From the NCBI GenBank assembly GCA_023957315.1, contig JAMLHE010000012.1, positions 34,967-98,966 on the forward strand: a DNA stretch of 64,000 nucleotides, read 5' to 3'. A model generated the notes under the pieces. It ran no database searches and had not been told where the DNA came from. It saw only the letters and a list, made by a program, of their open reading frames with translations. Positions 46,503-55,831 of this stretch are shown here, in pieces. The translations under genes were made by a program, and so were the position numbers. How positions within the stretch are numbered: position 1 is the stretch's first letter; every line of letters starts with the position of its first letter. The stretch is from Candidatus Kapaibacterium sp. Its GTDB lineage: Bacteria; Bacteroidota; Ignavibacteria; Kapaibacteriales; UBA2268.

Positions 46503-48262
46503 TATTTTATCCCCTTCGGCGATTTTTCTGAATAAGTTGTATGTAAAAGTTCGTGTGCAATATGGCTACCGGGCGCTTCTAAGAACTCCTTGTATAGCTC
46601 AAGAATTGCAGGGTTCTCGTGTGATTTGCGTAATGTTTTCGCTTCGTCAATCGAATATAGTGCTTGTTGGCGCTTTTTGACAAGGTCTTTATCCAATGGA
46701 TAAATGAATTTGTTGACATGCGGAATCGGTTGACCGCCACCGTTGACGCATCCACCTGGGCAAGCCATGATTTCAATCAAATGGAATTGCTTTTCGCCCG
46801 ATTTGACTTTTTCCAAGATTATCTTTGCGTTATTCAATCCGTTTGCCACAGCAACGTTGACCAAAGTTCCCTTAATGTCAATTGTCGCTTCTCGCAAACC
46901 TTCAACTGCTCTGACTTCGGTGAATGTTAAGTTTTCGATTGATTCGCCTGTGATTTTTTCGTAAGCTGTACGCAAAGCGGCTTCCATAACGCCGCCTGTT
47001 GCTCCGAAAATGTCACCTGCACCGGATGAAGTCCCTAATGGAACATCGAACTCATCTTCGTGCAATTTTACGAAATCAATTCCGTATGCTTTAATCATCC
47101 ATATTAGCTCGCGAGTGGTTATCACAGCGTCTGTGTATGGGTAACCGTTTGGCGAAAAATGCTCGGGGCGTGTAGCTTCAAACTTTTTGGCTACACATGG
47201 CATTACCGCGACTACATAAATGTCTTTCGGGTCTCTATGAGTCTTTTCGGCATAATATGTTTTTGCTAATGTCGAAAGCATTTGCATCGGAGATTTGCAA
47301 GATGATACATTTGGCAATAGTTCAGGATAAAAATGTTCTACAAAATTTATCCATCCCGGCGAGCAAGATGTAATCATCGGCAAATTTTCGCCGCTTTTCA
47401 ATCTTTCCATGAGTTCATGTGATTCTTCAATAATAGTCAAATCCGCTGTGAAATCAGTATCAAATACTGCATCAAATCCTAATCTGCGAAGTGCTGCGAC
47501 TGTTTTGCCTGTCCAGCTTGTAGAATACGGCATGTCCCAACCCTCGCCGATAGCAGACCTAATAGCCGGTGCAGTCTGAACCACAACAAATTTGCTTGGG
47601 TCATTGATTGCTTCCCACACTTTGTCAGTTTCATCGCGCTCGATGAAAGCAGCCGTTGGGCAAACATTGATACATTGTCCGCATTTGATACAAACAGATT
47701 CATCCATGGGAGCCATAAAAGCCGGAGACACAACGGTTTTTACGCCTCTAAACATTTGGCTCAAATTATGAACACCTTGAACTTCGGAACATACTCGAAC
47801 GCATCTTTTGCATAAGATACATTTTTCGGCATCACGAAGCACCGAAACGTTAGAATCATCAAATTTGAATTCTTTTCTCCAACCTTCGAACAAGCGTTCT
47901 CGGACACCTAATTTATACGATAAATTTTGTAATTCGCAATTGCCGTCACGTTCGCAAGTCAAGCAATTTTTTGGGTGATTGTCTAATAATAACTCGACCA
48001 AATCTCTGCGAGTTTCGCGGAGGCTTGGGCTGTTAGTTGTGATAATCATTCCGTCTTGAAGCTTAGTAGCACAAGCCGGTAAGTGATTATTATAGCCTTC
48101 TACATCAACAACGCAAATTCTGCAAGCGCCTTCAGTCGAGAGTACCGGGTGAAAGCACAATCTCGGAACGTGTGAGCCAATACTGTCAGCGGCTTCCATT
48201 ATGGTTTTGCCTTCTTCAACCGATACCGATAATCCGTCAATAACTGCATTTATATATTTCAT
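46502..48262 (-). CDS. hydA: [FeFe] hydrogenase catalytic subunit
   Basis: A 586-residue subunit that produces or oxidises H2. Domains in order are a [2Fe-2S] domain (Cys36, 47, 50, 64), a His-Cys3 [4Fe-4S] site (His96, Cys100, 103, 109) and a two-cluster ferredoxin domain (Cys148-158 and Cys191-201). The H-cluster domain follows, with motif 1 'TSCSPGW' (Cys300), motif 2 'MPCVAKK' (Cys356) and motif 3 'ACPGGC' (Cys501, Cys505). All key cysteines are present, so it should be active once matured by HydE/F/G, which are not in this window. It sits 17 nt after hydB, as in NAD(P)-linked, often electron-bifurcating, trimeric enzymes. Confidence 0.96.
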   Translation of the reverse strand: MKYINAVIDGLSVSVEEGKTIMEAADSIGSHVPRLCFHPVLSTEGACRICVVDVEGYNNHLPACATKLQDGMIITTNSPSLRETRRDLVELLLDNHPKNCLTCERDGNCELQNLSYKLGVRERLFEGWRKEFKFDDSNVSVLRDAEKCILCKRCVRVCSEVQGVHNLSQMFRGVKTVVSPAFMAPMDESVCIKCGQCINVCPTAAFIERDETDKVWEAINDPSKFVVVQTAPAIRSAIGEGWDMPYSTSWTGKTVAALRRLGFDAVFDTDFTADLTIIEESHELMERLKSGENLPMITSCSPGWINFVEHFYPELLPNVSSCKSPMQMLSTLAKTYYAEKTHRDPKDIYVVAVMPCVAKKFEATRPEHFSPNGYPYTDAVITTRELIWMIKAYGIDFVKLHEDEFDVPLGTSSGAGDIFGATGGVMEAALRTAYEKITGESIENLTFTEVRAVEGLREATIDIKGTLVNVAVANGLNNAKIILEKVKSGEKQFHLIEIMACPGGCVNGGGQPIPHVNKFIYPLDKDLVKKRQQALYSIDEAKTLRKSHENPAILELYKEFLEAPGSHIAHELLHTTYSEKSPKGIK

Positions 48263-48279
48263 TTCATTTTCCTTCTTAA

Positions 48280-50463
48280 TTATATTTTTTGAATAGCATC
48301 AAACTTGCATACATTAAAGCATTCGCCGCATTTTATACATTGTGATTGTATGATTTCGTGCACTTGCTTACGTCCACCTGTGATGCAAAGCACCGGGCAA
48401 CGTCGGGCACACAAAGTACAGCCTGTACATTTATCCGCTATAACGTGATAGCTAATAAGTTTCGAGCATTTTTGTGTTGGGCATCTATGTTCTTTAATAT
48501 GTATTTCAAATTCTTCACGGAAATTTTCGATAGCACTCAATACGGGATTTGGAGCAGATTGCCCGAGCCCGCAAAGAGATGTTTTCTTAATCATATTTCC
48601 GAGACGATACAATTTATCCAAATCTGCCATGACGGCATGTCCTGAGGTAATGCGCTCTAAGATTTCGAGCATTCTAAGCGTACCTTCGCGGCATGGGAGA
48701 CACTTTCCGCATGATTCATCTTGAGTGAATTCGAGGAAAAATCTTGCAGTTTGAACCATACAGTCAGTATGGTCTAACACTATCATACCACCGGAACCCA
48801 TCATAGAGCCGACTTCTTTTAGTGATTCATAGTCAATCGGTGTATCAATAAGATGCTCGGGAATACAACCACCTGATGGACCACCGGTTTGAACGGCTTT
48901 GAAATCGTTATCGCCAAATACGCCGCCGCCAATATCGAATATTACTTCTCTAAGTGTGGTTCCCATTGGAACTTCAATCAATCCGGTATTCTTAACTTTG
49001 CCCGCAAGAGCAAAAACTTTAGTTCCTTTGCTTCCGGCTGTACCGATTCTGTTGAACCATTCAGCGCCATATATAATAATAGGAGGGATATTTGCCCAAG
49101 TTTCGACATTGTTAATACAAGTCGGGTGTCCCCATAAGCCCGAAAGTGACGGGTATGGAGGGCGAATTCTCGGTTGACCTCTTAATCCTTCGATTGAGTG
49201 AATCAATGCAGTTTCCTCGCCACAAACAAATGCACCTGCACCAAGTCTGATTTCCAAATCGAAATCAAATCCCGAGCCTAAGATGTTTTTACCCAAAAAT
49301 CCATATTCTCTCGCAATTTTGATTGCATTTTCAATTCTTGCAATTGCAAGCGGATATTCAGCTCTAATATAAAGGTAACCTTTGCTTGCTCCCATGGAAA
49401 AAGCACCGATTGTCATACCTTCAATAATCGAGAATGGGTCACCTTCGAGTGCACTTCTATCCATGAATGCTCCCGGGTCGCCTTCGTCAGCATTGCAAAT
49501 CACATATTTAATCGGGTCTTGCTTCAATGTACGCGTATTGCGCCATTTTGCACCGACCGGAAATCCGCCGCCGCCTCTGCCACGCAGCCCGGATTCCAAA
49601 ATTTCGGTTATAATCCATTCAGGGTCATTCTTTTCGAGTATTAAGGCAAGTGCCTTATATCCTTGTGCATGGATGTAATCTGTGATATTTTCAGGGTCAA
49701 TTATGCCGCAATTGCGTAGCGTAATGCGTGATTGCTTGTTAAAAAATGAAACGTCACCGTAGAATTTCATGTATTCTTCGGTCAATTTTTCAGTATGAAT
49801 GAGGTGTTTCTGGCTGATACTTTTGTCAATGATATGCTCTTTGATTATTTCATCCATTTCATCTACAGTTTCATATCTGTAAATCACATTTTCAGGGAAA
49901 ACTATCATAATAGCATGTTGGTCATCATCTTCAAATCGAGATAAACCAATATTGCCGCCTTTCAAAACCCTGACGCGTTCATTGCTTATGCCGTGATGTG
50001 CTAAGCGTTCTTGGAATAATTCACTTAATTCTAAGTGGTCGGGTCTTTTTTCGTAATTCGTTTCACAAAAGGTTATAATGTGTTCGTAAATTATATTTGT
50101 GTTTTTGTCTAACATAAGCGAAACAACCGGAGTACCACCTAATACGTGGCTCTGAAAAATTTCTGCTACCTTGTCAACTGTTACTTGCTTGTACTTTACC
50201 GGAAAATTATCAGGTGCAAACACACCAACTATTGGTTCTTGTGAACATCTACCAGTGCATCCTGTTTGTTTGATGACGATATTATCTCTTCCGGAAGCAT
50301 TGATAAGCTTTTGGAATTCAAATTTTACTGCTTCTGCTCCTGCAGCATTTTCACATGTTGCAGACCCAACTTGAATTACGGTAATACCGGTAGATTTCAC
50401 ATCAGTAGAGGCATAGTCGAGTGTCTCTTTGATTTTGCCATATTTTTTTAGAATTTCAGGCAT
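48280..50463 (-). CDS. hydB: [FeFe] hydrogenase beta subunit (NuoF-like) with extra N-terminal domain
   Basis: A 727-residue flavin subunit, larger than the usual ~600. The N-terminal thioredoxin-like ferredoxin domain has Cys37, Cys69 and Cys73. A second, similar domain at about 122-220 has lost the Cys pair (Asn171 and Ser175 in 'GGNIGLS'). Then come the NADH site '[16 protein letters not shown]' (293-308), the FMN region '[14 protein letters not shown]', the cluster motif '[11 protein letters not shown]' and two C-terminal [4Fe-4S] sites ('[11 protein letters not shown]', '[11 protein letters not shown]'). It binds NAD(P)H and FMN and splits electrons to hydA and hydC. It is first in the operon. 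Confidence 0.94.
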   Translation of the reverse strand: MPEILKKYGKIKETLDYASTDVKSTGITVIQVGSATCENAAGAEAVKFEFQKLINASGRDNIVIKQTGCTGRCSQEPIVGVFAPDNFPVKYKQVTVDKVAEIFQSHVLGGTPVVSLMLDKNTNIIYEHIITFCETNYEKRPDHLELSELFQERLAHHGISNERVRVLKGGNIGLSRFEDDDQHAIMIVFPENVIYRYETVDEMDEIIKEHIIDKSISQKHLIHTEKLTEEYMKFYGDVSFFNKQSRITLRNCGIIDPENITDYIHAQGYKALALILEKNDPEWIITEILESGLRGRGGGGFPVGAKWRNTRTLKQDPIKYVICNADEGDPGAFMDRSALEGDPFSIIEGMTIGAFSMGASKGYLYIRAEYPLAIARIENAIKIAREYGFLGKNILGSGFDFDLEIRLGAGAFVCGEETALIHSIEGLRGQPRIRPPYPSLSGLWGHPTCINNVETWANIPPIIIYGAEWFNRIGTAGSKGTKVFALAGKVKNTGLIEVPMGTTLREVIFDIGGGVFGDNDFKAVQTGGPSGGCIPEHLIDTPIDYESLKEVGSMMGSGGMIVLDHTDCMVQTARFFLEFTQDESCGKCLPCREGTLRMLEILERITSGHAVMADLDKLYRLGNMIKKTSLCGLGQSAPNPVLSAIENFREEFEIHIKEHRCPTQKCSKLISYHVIADKCTGCTLCARRCPVLCITGGRKQVHEIIQSQCIKCGECFNVCKFDAIQKI

Positions 50464-50759
50464 GTTATCCTCTAATCATAATCTTAATATATTTTTAATA
50501 AATTCACGTATAATGATAATAAAATCACATAAAACTAAATATCATACTACAAAAATAGCGAAATGAAGTAATATAAAAAAGCAAAATCGTACAGAAGGAG
50601 CTATTTAATGCAGTTTATTGTTACATAAAATTAATATTTGTAGTGACTAAATTGTTGTAATAAAACTTATTCAATTTTATACATTATTATATGTGCCAAA
50701 GTCAGGCATTTAAGTTTTTTTATTAGTTTTGCTATTATTATTTTGTTGGAGTTTTCATA
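50464..50759. other. Divergent intergenic region between hydB and ispF
   Basis: 296 nt, very AT-rich, no ORF of note. A minus-strand -7-like TATTTTTG (50557-50550) faces hydB with TTTG 24 nt further upstream. A plus-strand TAGTTTTG (50724-50731) faces ispF without a clear -33 element. Both are weak promoter candidates. Confidence 0.3.
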
Positions 50760-51236
50760 ATGAAAGTTGGATTTGGTTACGATGTTCACAAACTAGCACC
50801 AAACGAATCATTTATACTGGGCGGAATCCCAATCGAGTCCGAAATAGGCACCGTTGCCCATAGTGATGGCGATGTGCTCGCTCATGCTATTATTGATGCA
50901 ATACTTGGTGCTGCCGGTCTCGGTGATATTGGCGACCATTTCCCCGATACAGACACGAAGTACAAGGATTGCGATAGTATGGAATTACTCGCAAAATGTG
51001 TAGAATTGATTCGTACAAAAAATTATGCTATCGGCAACATTGACGCTACTATCAATCTCGAAAAGCCAAAGCTATACTTATATAAAGAAGCTATGAAAAA
51101 TAGTGTTGCGAAGGTTTGCGAGATTGAACCGGCGAATATAAACATCAAAGCAACAACAAATGAAAAGATGGGTTTCGTTGGGCGAAATGAAGGAATTGCC
51201 GTATATTGCGTTTGTTTGATAATCGAACGTAGCTAA
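50760..51236 (+). CDS. ispF: 2-C-methyl-D-erythritol 2,4-cyclodiphosphate synthase
   Basis: This enzyme cyclises the CDP-methylerythritol phosphate intermediate in the non-mevalonate isoprenoid pathway. The 158-residue protein has all metal ligands (Asp8 and His10 in 'GYDVHKL', His42 in 'AHSDGDVLAHA') and the substrate-site segment 'GDIGDHFPDTD'. The length is typical of the trimeric enzyme, and GTTGGAG precedes the ATG. It is followed after 6 nt by a histidine kinase gene, so the two may be co-transcribed despite unrelated roles. Confidence 0.97.
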   Translation: MKVGFGYDVHKLAPNESFILGGIPIESEIGTVAHSDGDVLAHAIIDAILGAAGLGDIGDHFPDTDTKYKDCDSMELLAKCVELIRTKNYAIGNIDATINLEKPKLYLYKEAMKNSVAKVCEIEPANINIKATTNEKMGFVGRNEGIAVYCVCLIIERS

Positions 51237-51242
51237 CTTAAA

Positions 51243-53531
51243 ATGAAGATGTATTACTTTATCATATTTTTGCTTTTATCAGCTAATTCGGTCTATTCAA
51301 ATGACCGGATTTATCCTTTTAAGCTGGAAATTGGTGAGTTTTACCAATCAAGCGAACTAATTTCAAATGCTAATGGAGATTCAACTTCCGTTACTTTTCA
51401 AATCAAGTCTGATTTTGCCGAAGCTGACGAGATGATTTCCGTCTTGAAAAGTGCCGACAAATCTGAGTCACAAAGTATCACTCTCCAAAATCGTAGAATT
51501 ATGAACAAAAAGTTGCTCGACGAGCATCTTTTTATGCTGACTATCTCCGATTTCCAATTCTCCTTAGTCATTATGAACAGCAATTTGGAATTTAATATTT
51601 ATCCGATTTTTGATTTGCGAGAGGGCATTCAGTCTCAATTTAATACTGAAATTCTCGGGAAAATTGATGATGATTTGCTTTTTGTTTTTGCAGGGAGATT
51701 GTATCGTTTCAATTTGGGTTTAAATTCATTATCAAAAATTGAATCAGAAAGTGAATTCACTCAATCTTTTATATTATCTCCAAATGTACAAAATATTGAA
51801 ATAGTAGGCGTAGTCAAAGAGCGAAACAGCGCCGATGCTCTTTACATCACCGGCACTGAAATACTTCAGTCGCGAAATAAGTTTGTTTCATTCGACGAAA
51901 ATTTAGTTCTCAACAATAATCATCACCTTTATTTTATCAGCTCTGAGCATAATTCCAATCAAACTTTCATCCAATCCGTTGCTTTAGAATCTTTTGCGGC
52001 ACTATCTGCATTTTGGGTGAATACTTCTATGCGGCTGCTAAATTTCAATTTTGATGAAGAGAATCTTCAAGTGACTTACGTTACGAACCAATCGGACAAA
52101 TATGAATTTGTGATTTCAACAATCAATACCAATAATAATCTTACGGAAATTTCGCGAATCGAATTGCCAAGTTATATGTTATTCCCACGAGCTTTATTGA
52201 AAAGCCTTGATTCATATGTAGTACTTTTTGCGAATGGAATTGTAATGATTGATTCTTACGGAAAAATTATTTCAGTTGCCACATTCAATATCAAATTTCC
52301 TGAAAACGAGGAACTTCAACTTTATGATTACGGCAATCATTTCATAATTTCATCCAATTCACTATCGGTTGCTTTCAATATTAAAGAAAATAATTTATGG
52401 CTGTTCAATCGCGTTGTCGAAGGTGTGAAAGAATATCTTGTCGCTTTTTTGTTCATATTAACATTGATAATATTTGTACAATTATACAGGCATCAGCGCC
52501 GACTATTCCGCGAAATGATTGATTTGCCGGGTATCGGATTTATGATTTTTATTGACAAAAATGGCAAATTGGTATTATACAACGCTATGGCAAGGGATAT
52601 ACTTGGCATTACGAAAGCTACGCCTAAGAAAAAATATTTCGAATTCTATTTCAAAAATGAAAGCTATAAAGAGATTTCGAGTTTGCTGAATAGCAGCTTC
52701 GAATCTCGAAGCAACCTAACTGAACGCATTAACATCGAAATTGGCGCTGATTCTCGGGAATGGATGTGTAAGACGATTATTTTACGAAATATAGCCGGAA
52801 GATTCCGTGGCGTATTTTTCACAGGCGTTGACATCACTGAGCAACTACAACGCAAGAGGATTTCGAATTGGGCGCAAATTGCTCACGATATGCAAACGAA
52901 TCTTTCGACCATAAAACTGAATGCGGAGCAAATCGAATGTGATGATTTCCCCGATATGGTCAAAAAGAAGACTCGGATTCTGCACCAAGTCAAGCTCTTG
53001 ATTCATAGAGTTCGTGATATAGTAACTGTGGGTAGAAGCGACAAAGTCGATTACTCGAAGCACGACATAAATGTCATTTGCAACGAAGTTTTGAGCGAGT
53101 TCGATGATACAATGTTTCCAAATGTAACAATCGAAAATCACACTCCATCTATCATGTTTTATTGTGATAAAGCAAAAATCATCAGGGCAATTCGCAATGC
53201 AATCGAAAATTCTATCAAGGCTACCGATAGCAGAAATGGATTGATACAAATTAATGCAATTCGAATTAATGCAAATGTCGAAATCAGTATCAAAGACAAT
53301 GGCAAAGGAATGACACCCGAAACTTTAGCAAAAATGATGATTCCATATTTCACCACAGGACGGAAAACAGGCGGAAGTGGCATCGGTACTATGATTATGC
53401 AACATGTTGTCGAATTGCATGGTGGAAAGCTCGAAATTAATTCCGAAATTGGAGTCGGGACTGAATGCAAGTTCATTTTCCCGATAATTCCCCCCAAAAC
53501 ATTACTAAAGCTAAATGAAAGAACAGATTAA
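51243..53531 (+). CDS. Membrane sensor histidine kinase with large extracytoplasmic domain and PAS
   Basis: A 762-residue sensor kinase. After a signal-like N-terminus, about 375 residues face the periplasm in a beta-rich, possibly propeller-like domain. One transmembrane helix follows at about 397-416 ('YLVAFLFILTLIIFVQLY'), then a PAS domain ('MIDLPGIGFMIFIDKNGKL'). His548 lies in 'IAHDMQTNLSTI', and the ATPase domain has 'AIRNAIENSIKATD', 'IKDNGKGM' and 'GGSGIGTMIMQHVVELHGG'. No response regulator is adjacent, so it is an orphan here. Its 3' end overlaps ruvX by 17 nt. Confidence 0.88.
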   Translation: MKMYYFIIFLLLSANSVYSNDRIYPFKLEIGEFYQSSELISNANGDSTSVTFQIKSDFAEADEMISVLKSADKSESQSITLQNRRIMNKKLLDEHLFMLTISDFQFSLVIMNSNLEFNIYPIFDLREGIQSQFNTEILGKIDDDLLFVFAGRLYRFNLGLNSLSKIESESEFTQSFILSPNVQNIEIVGVVKERNSADALYITGTEILQSRNKFVSFDENLVLNNNHHLYFISSEHNSNQTFIQSVALESFAALSAFWVNTSMRLLNFNFDEENLQVTYVTNQSDKYEFVISTINTNNNLTEISRIELPSYMLFPRALLKSLDSYVVLFANGIVMIDSYGKIISVATFNIKFPENEELQLYDYGNHFIISSNSLSVAFNIKENNLWLFNRVVEGVKEYLVAFLFILTLIIFVQLYRHQRRLFREMIDLPGIGFMIFIDKNGKLVLYNAMARDILGITKATPKKKYFEFYFKNESYKEISSLLNSSFESRSNLTERINIEIGADSREWMCKTIILRNIAGRFRGVFFTGVDITEQLQRKRISNWAQIAHDMQTNLSTIKLNAEQIECDDFPDMVKKKTRILHQVKLLIHRVRDIVTVGRSDKVDYSKHDINVICNEVLSEFDDTMFPNVTIENHTPSIMFYCDKAKIIRAIRNAIENSIKATDSRNGLIQINAIRINANVEISIKDNGKGMTPETLAKMMIPYFTTGRKTGGSGIGTMIMQHVVELHGGKLEINSEIGVGTECKFIFPIIPPKTLLKLNERTD

Positions 53532-53961
53532 GCCAAATATTATCGGTCACAGAGTCGCAGCGATTGATTTCGGTTTGAAACGAGTCGGACTTGCATATTG
53601 CGACGAACTCCATATCAGCATCACACCTTCGGATACTCTTGATTATACTTCGCCCAAATTTTGGGAGCTTTTGACTTCAAAACTTGCTGAATTGAAAATT
53701 AAGCATATTGTAGTTGGTGTTCCTGTTTGGCATACTCAAAATGAAAAATTCAGCAAAAAGTTATCGAACTTCATAAACAAATTGTCACAAAATACTGACT
53801 TTGACGTCTCTACGATTGATGAATCTTTTACTTCACAAAGAGCTACAGAAACTATGATTGAAATCGGAAAAAAGAAAAGCACTCGCAGTGAGAAAGGACA
53901 AAAAGATAAAATTGCTGCTGCTTTAATTTTACGAGATTTTCTGGATGAATACGGAGCATAA
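53515..53961 (+). CDS. ruvX: Putative pre-16S rRNA nuclease / Holliday junction resolvase-like YqgF
   Basis: A 148-residue RNase H-fold protein of the YqgF/RuvX family, known for processing the 16S rRNA 5' end and similar to resolvases. Motifs are 'VAAIDFGLKRVGLAYCD' (first catalytic Asp), 'STIDESFTSQRATETM' (Glu) and 'KDKIAAALILRDFLDE' (final Asp). The N-terminus overlaps the kinase gene by 17 nt; no closer start fits better. A GWxTD-type gene follows after 2 nt. Confidence 0.9.
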   Translation: MKEQIKPNIIGHRVAAIDFGLKRVGLAYCDELHISITPSDTLDYTSPKFWELLTSKLAELKIKHIVVGVPVWHTQNEKFSKKLSNFINKLSQNTDFDVSTIDESFTSQRATETMIEIGKKKSTRSEKGQKDKIAAALILRDFLDEYGA

Positions 53962-53963
53962 TA

Positions 53964-55304
53964 ATGAAACTTATAATAAGCATAATATCAATAATATTTT
54001 TATTCCAACTGCATATCAATGCCCAGGGTTTTTCCGATAGGAGCACATACTATTCATACGGTACGAAAATGTATGCTGAATCATTCTATCAACCTATCGC
54101 AGGCAATGATTCGATTGAAATAACATTGATGTTCAAAATCGTTCATCATACTCTTAGCTTCGTCAAAGCAACTGAGAGCGATAGAGAGAATCAATTTTCT
54201 GCTACTCCTTCAATTGAAATAATCATGAAGGATTCTGATGGTATTATCAGAAACAGAATCCGATGGAAAGATACCATATATGTAAATCGTTATGAGGATA
54301 CCGAATCGAAGGATAAATTTGCTGTCGGCTTTGTGCTATTCAACATGATGCCCGGAATTTATAACACTCAGATTACATTATTAGATGCCTATGACAAAAA
54401 AACTCATGCAGTTGATTTAACATTGAATCCTGAAGACTTTTCAAGAAAACCACTGATTTCTAAACCCGTATTTGTTACTAAAAATCCCGGAATTAGTGAG
54501 TTCATCTATTCTCCCTTCATTTTGGGTGGCAACGTTGCCTTCTCTGCTGATAATTCTACTATTTTGATACCATTATCCTATGCAAATGAATTCGACAGCT
54601 TCAATTTTATTCTCCAAAGTAAGGCTGATTCGGAAATGCTTTATAATGTTGATGATTTCAAATTGAGTGGTAGAATGGAATTGATTCAGTCTGACGGGCT
54701 TGTCATAAACGAAGAACCAATTTTCATTAGAGTAGCAGGATTTACCGAAAAAATGTTCGATTTGAATTATGGAATGTTGCGACTTGAATTGCCCGAACAG
54801 TCCTTATTGCCGGGTGATTATACCTTAGCAGTTTATAAAGATGGTTCTCGTGATACTTCACAAATTGAGTTTAAGGTGCTTTGGCATGATATGCCCTTAG
54901 CATTGCGCGATTTGGACTATGCCATAAATTCGACATTTTATTTGTTGAATGATGAAGATTTTGAAGCCATGAAATCCGGAAATAAGGAGGAAAAGCGGAG
55001 AAAATTCCTCGAATTTTGGAAATTGAAAGACCCGACACCACTGACACCATACAATGAGGCTTTGACGCAATACTTTAGCAGAGTTGATTTCGCATTTTTC
55101 AATTTCCAAACTATAACACAACGAGACGGCTCCAAAACCGATAAAGGCAAAATTTATATATTATTTGGTGCACCCGACAATATCAAAAAGGAACTGATAA
55201 ATGCCAAAAGCTTCGATGTTTGGCGATATACAGCTTTGAATAAGACTTTTTATTTCGAGTCCCAACCGAAAGGCATTTTCAAATTGACGAAAATCGTAGA
55301 GTAA
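53964..55304 (+). CDS. GWxTD-like exported protein (degenerate motif)
   Basis: A 446-residue protein with a signal peptide ('LIISIISIIFLFQLHINA'). Its layout matches the GWxTD protein at 27105: a beta-rich front half, helical 'RKFLEFWKLKDPTPLTPYNE', then the motif region. Here the motif reads 'RDGSKTDKGKIYILFGAPDN', so the GW pair is lost while TD-x-G-K and the following strand are kept. 'FDVWRY' then corresponds to the 'YEEWMF' of the other copy. It is probably a diverged paralog with related but altered function. It follows ruvX by 2 nt. Confidence 0.7.
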   Translation: MKLIISIISIIFLFQLHINAQGFSDRSTYYSYGTKMYAESFYQPIAGNDSIEITLMFKIVHHTLSFVKATESDRENQFSATPSIEIIMKDSDGIIRNRIRWKDTIYVNRYEDTESKDKFAVGFVLFNMMPGIYNTQITLLDAYDKKTHAVDLTLNPEDFSRKPLISKPVFVTKNPGISEFIYSPFILGGNVAFSADNSTILIPLSYANEFDSFNFILQSKADSEMLYNVDDFKLSGRMELIQSDGLVINEEPIFIRVAGFTEKMFDLNYGMLRLELPEQSLLPGDYTLAVYKDGSRDTSQIEFKVLWHDMPLALRDLDYAINSTFYLLNDEDFEAMKSGNKEEKRRKFLEFWKLKDPTPLTPYNEALTQYFSRVDFAFFNFQTITQRDGSKTDKGKIYILFGAPDNIKKELINAKSFDVWRYTALNKTFYFESQPKGIFKLTKIVE

Positions 55305-55306
55305 TT

Positions 55307-55705
55307 TTAGTATGGTTCCCAGCTTTCACCTTCGCAAGGAATGTAGTCTTTGCTCACGTGTTCATCATAAATATTGCAACTTTGGGCTCCTTTGTTGAAG
55401 TGTTTACACGAGCCACAAAGCGTTTCTTCGGCGAAATTTTCGATTCGTTTAGCATATTTCTCATATTGACGGTATGCCGGAAAGGCTACAAATGCCCAAA
55501 TGAAAAACAGAGAAACCCACCAATAGTCGTTGCCTCTGATAGAATCCATCAAAAAGAAGAAAGCAATCAATACTATTGTCGCACGTAGCAGCACACCCCA
55601 AACTATAGAGCCTGTGGTTATTATTGGTGCTCTTGAGTTGCTGTCTTCGTCAGAACCTTCTCTGAACATTAAGACATCAACTGTTTTATCATATATACTT
55701 TTCAT
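55307..55705 (-). CDS. Small membrane protein with C-terminal Cys cluster
   Basis: A 132-residue protein with two membrane helices ('GVLLRATIVLIAFFFLMDSI' and 'WVSLFFIWAFVAFPAY'). The cytosolic tail has four Cys in 'CGSCKHFNKGAQSC' and 'IPCEG', spaced like a metal-binding site. No family was recognised. It is convergent with the GWxTD-like gene (2 nt apart) and divergent from mutL. A rubredoxin- or zinc-ribbon-like role is only a guess. Confidence 0.6.
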   Translation of the reverse strand: MKSIYDKTVDVLMFREGSDEDSNSRAPIITTGSIVWGVLLRATIVLIAFFFLMDSIRGNDYWWVSLFFIWAFVAFPAYRQYEKYAKRIENFAEETLCGSCKHFNKGAQSCNIYDEHVSKDYIPCEGESWEPY

Positions 55706-55831
55706 ATTATTCTCTTTTAATAAAATATGACGATTTTGGGAACTATTGTTTTAATTTGTTATTAACCTGATATTTGCAAAAAGTGGAAGACTTGTGGAAA
55801 ACGATATTGTAATTATAGGTAAATTTAAAGG

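Noticed and set aside
46005..50463. Reading the NuoE/NuoF-like genes as missing parts of complex I beside nuoLMN
   Set aside because: The gene between them encodes an H-cluster subunit with all three catalytic motifs, so the set is a trimeric [FeFe] hydrogenase.
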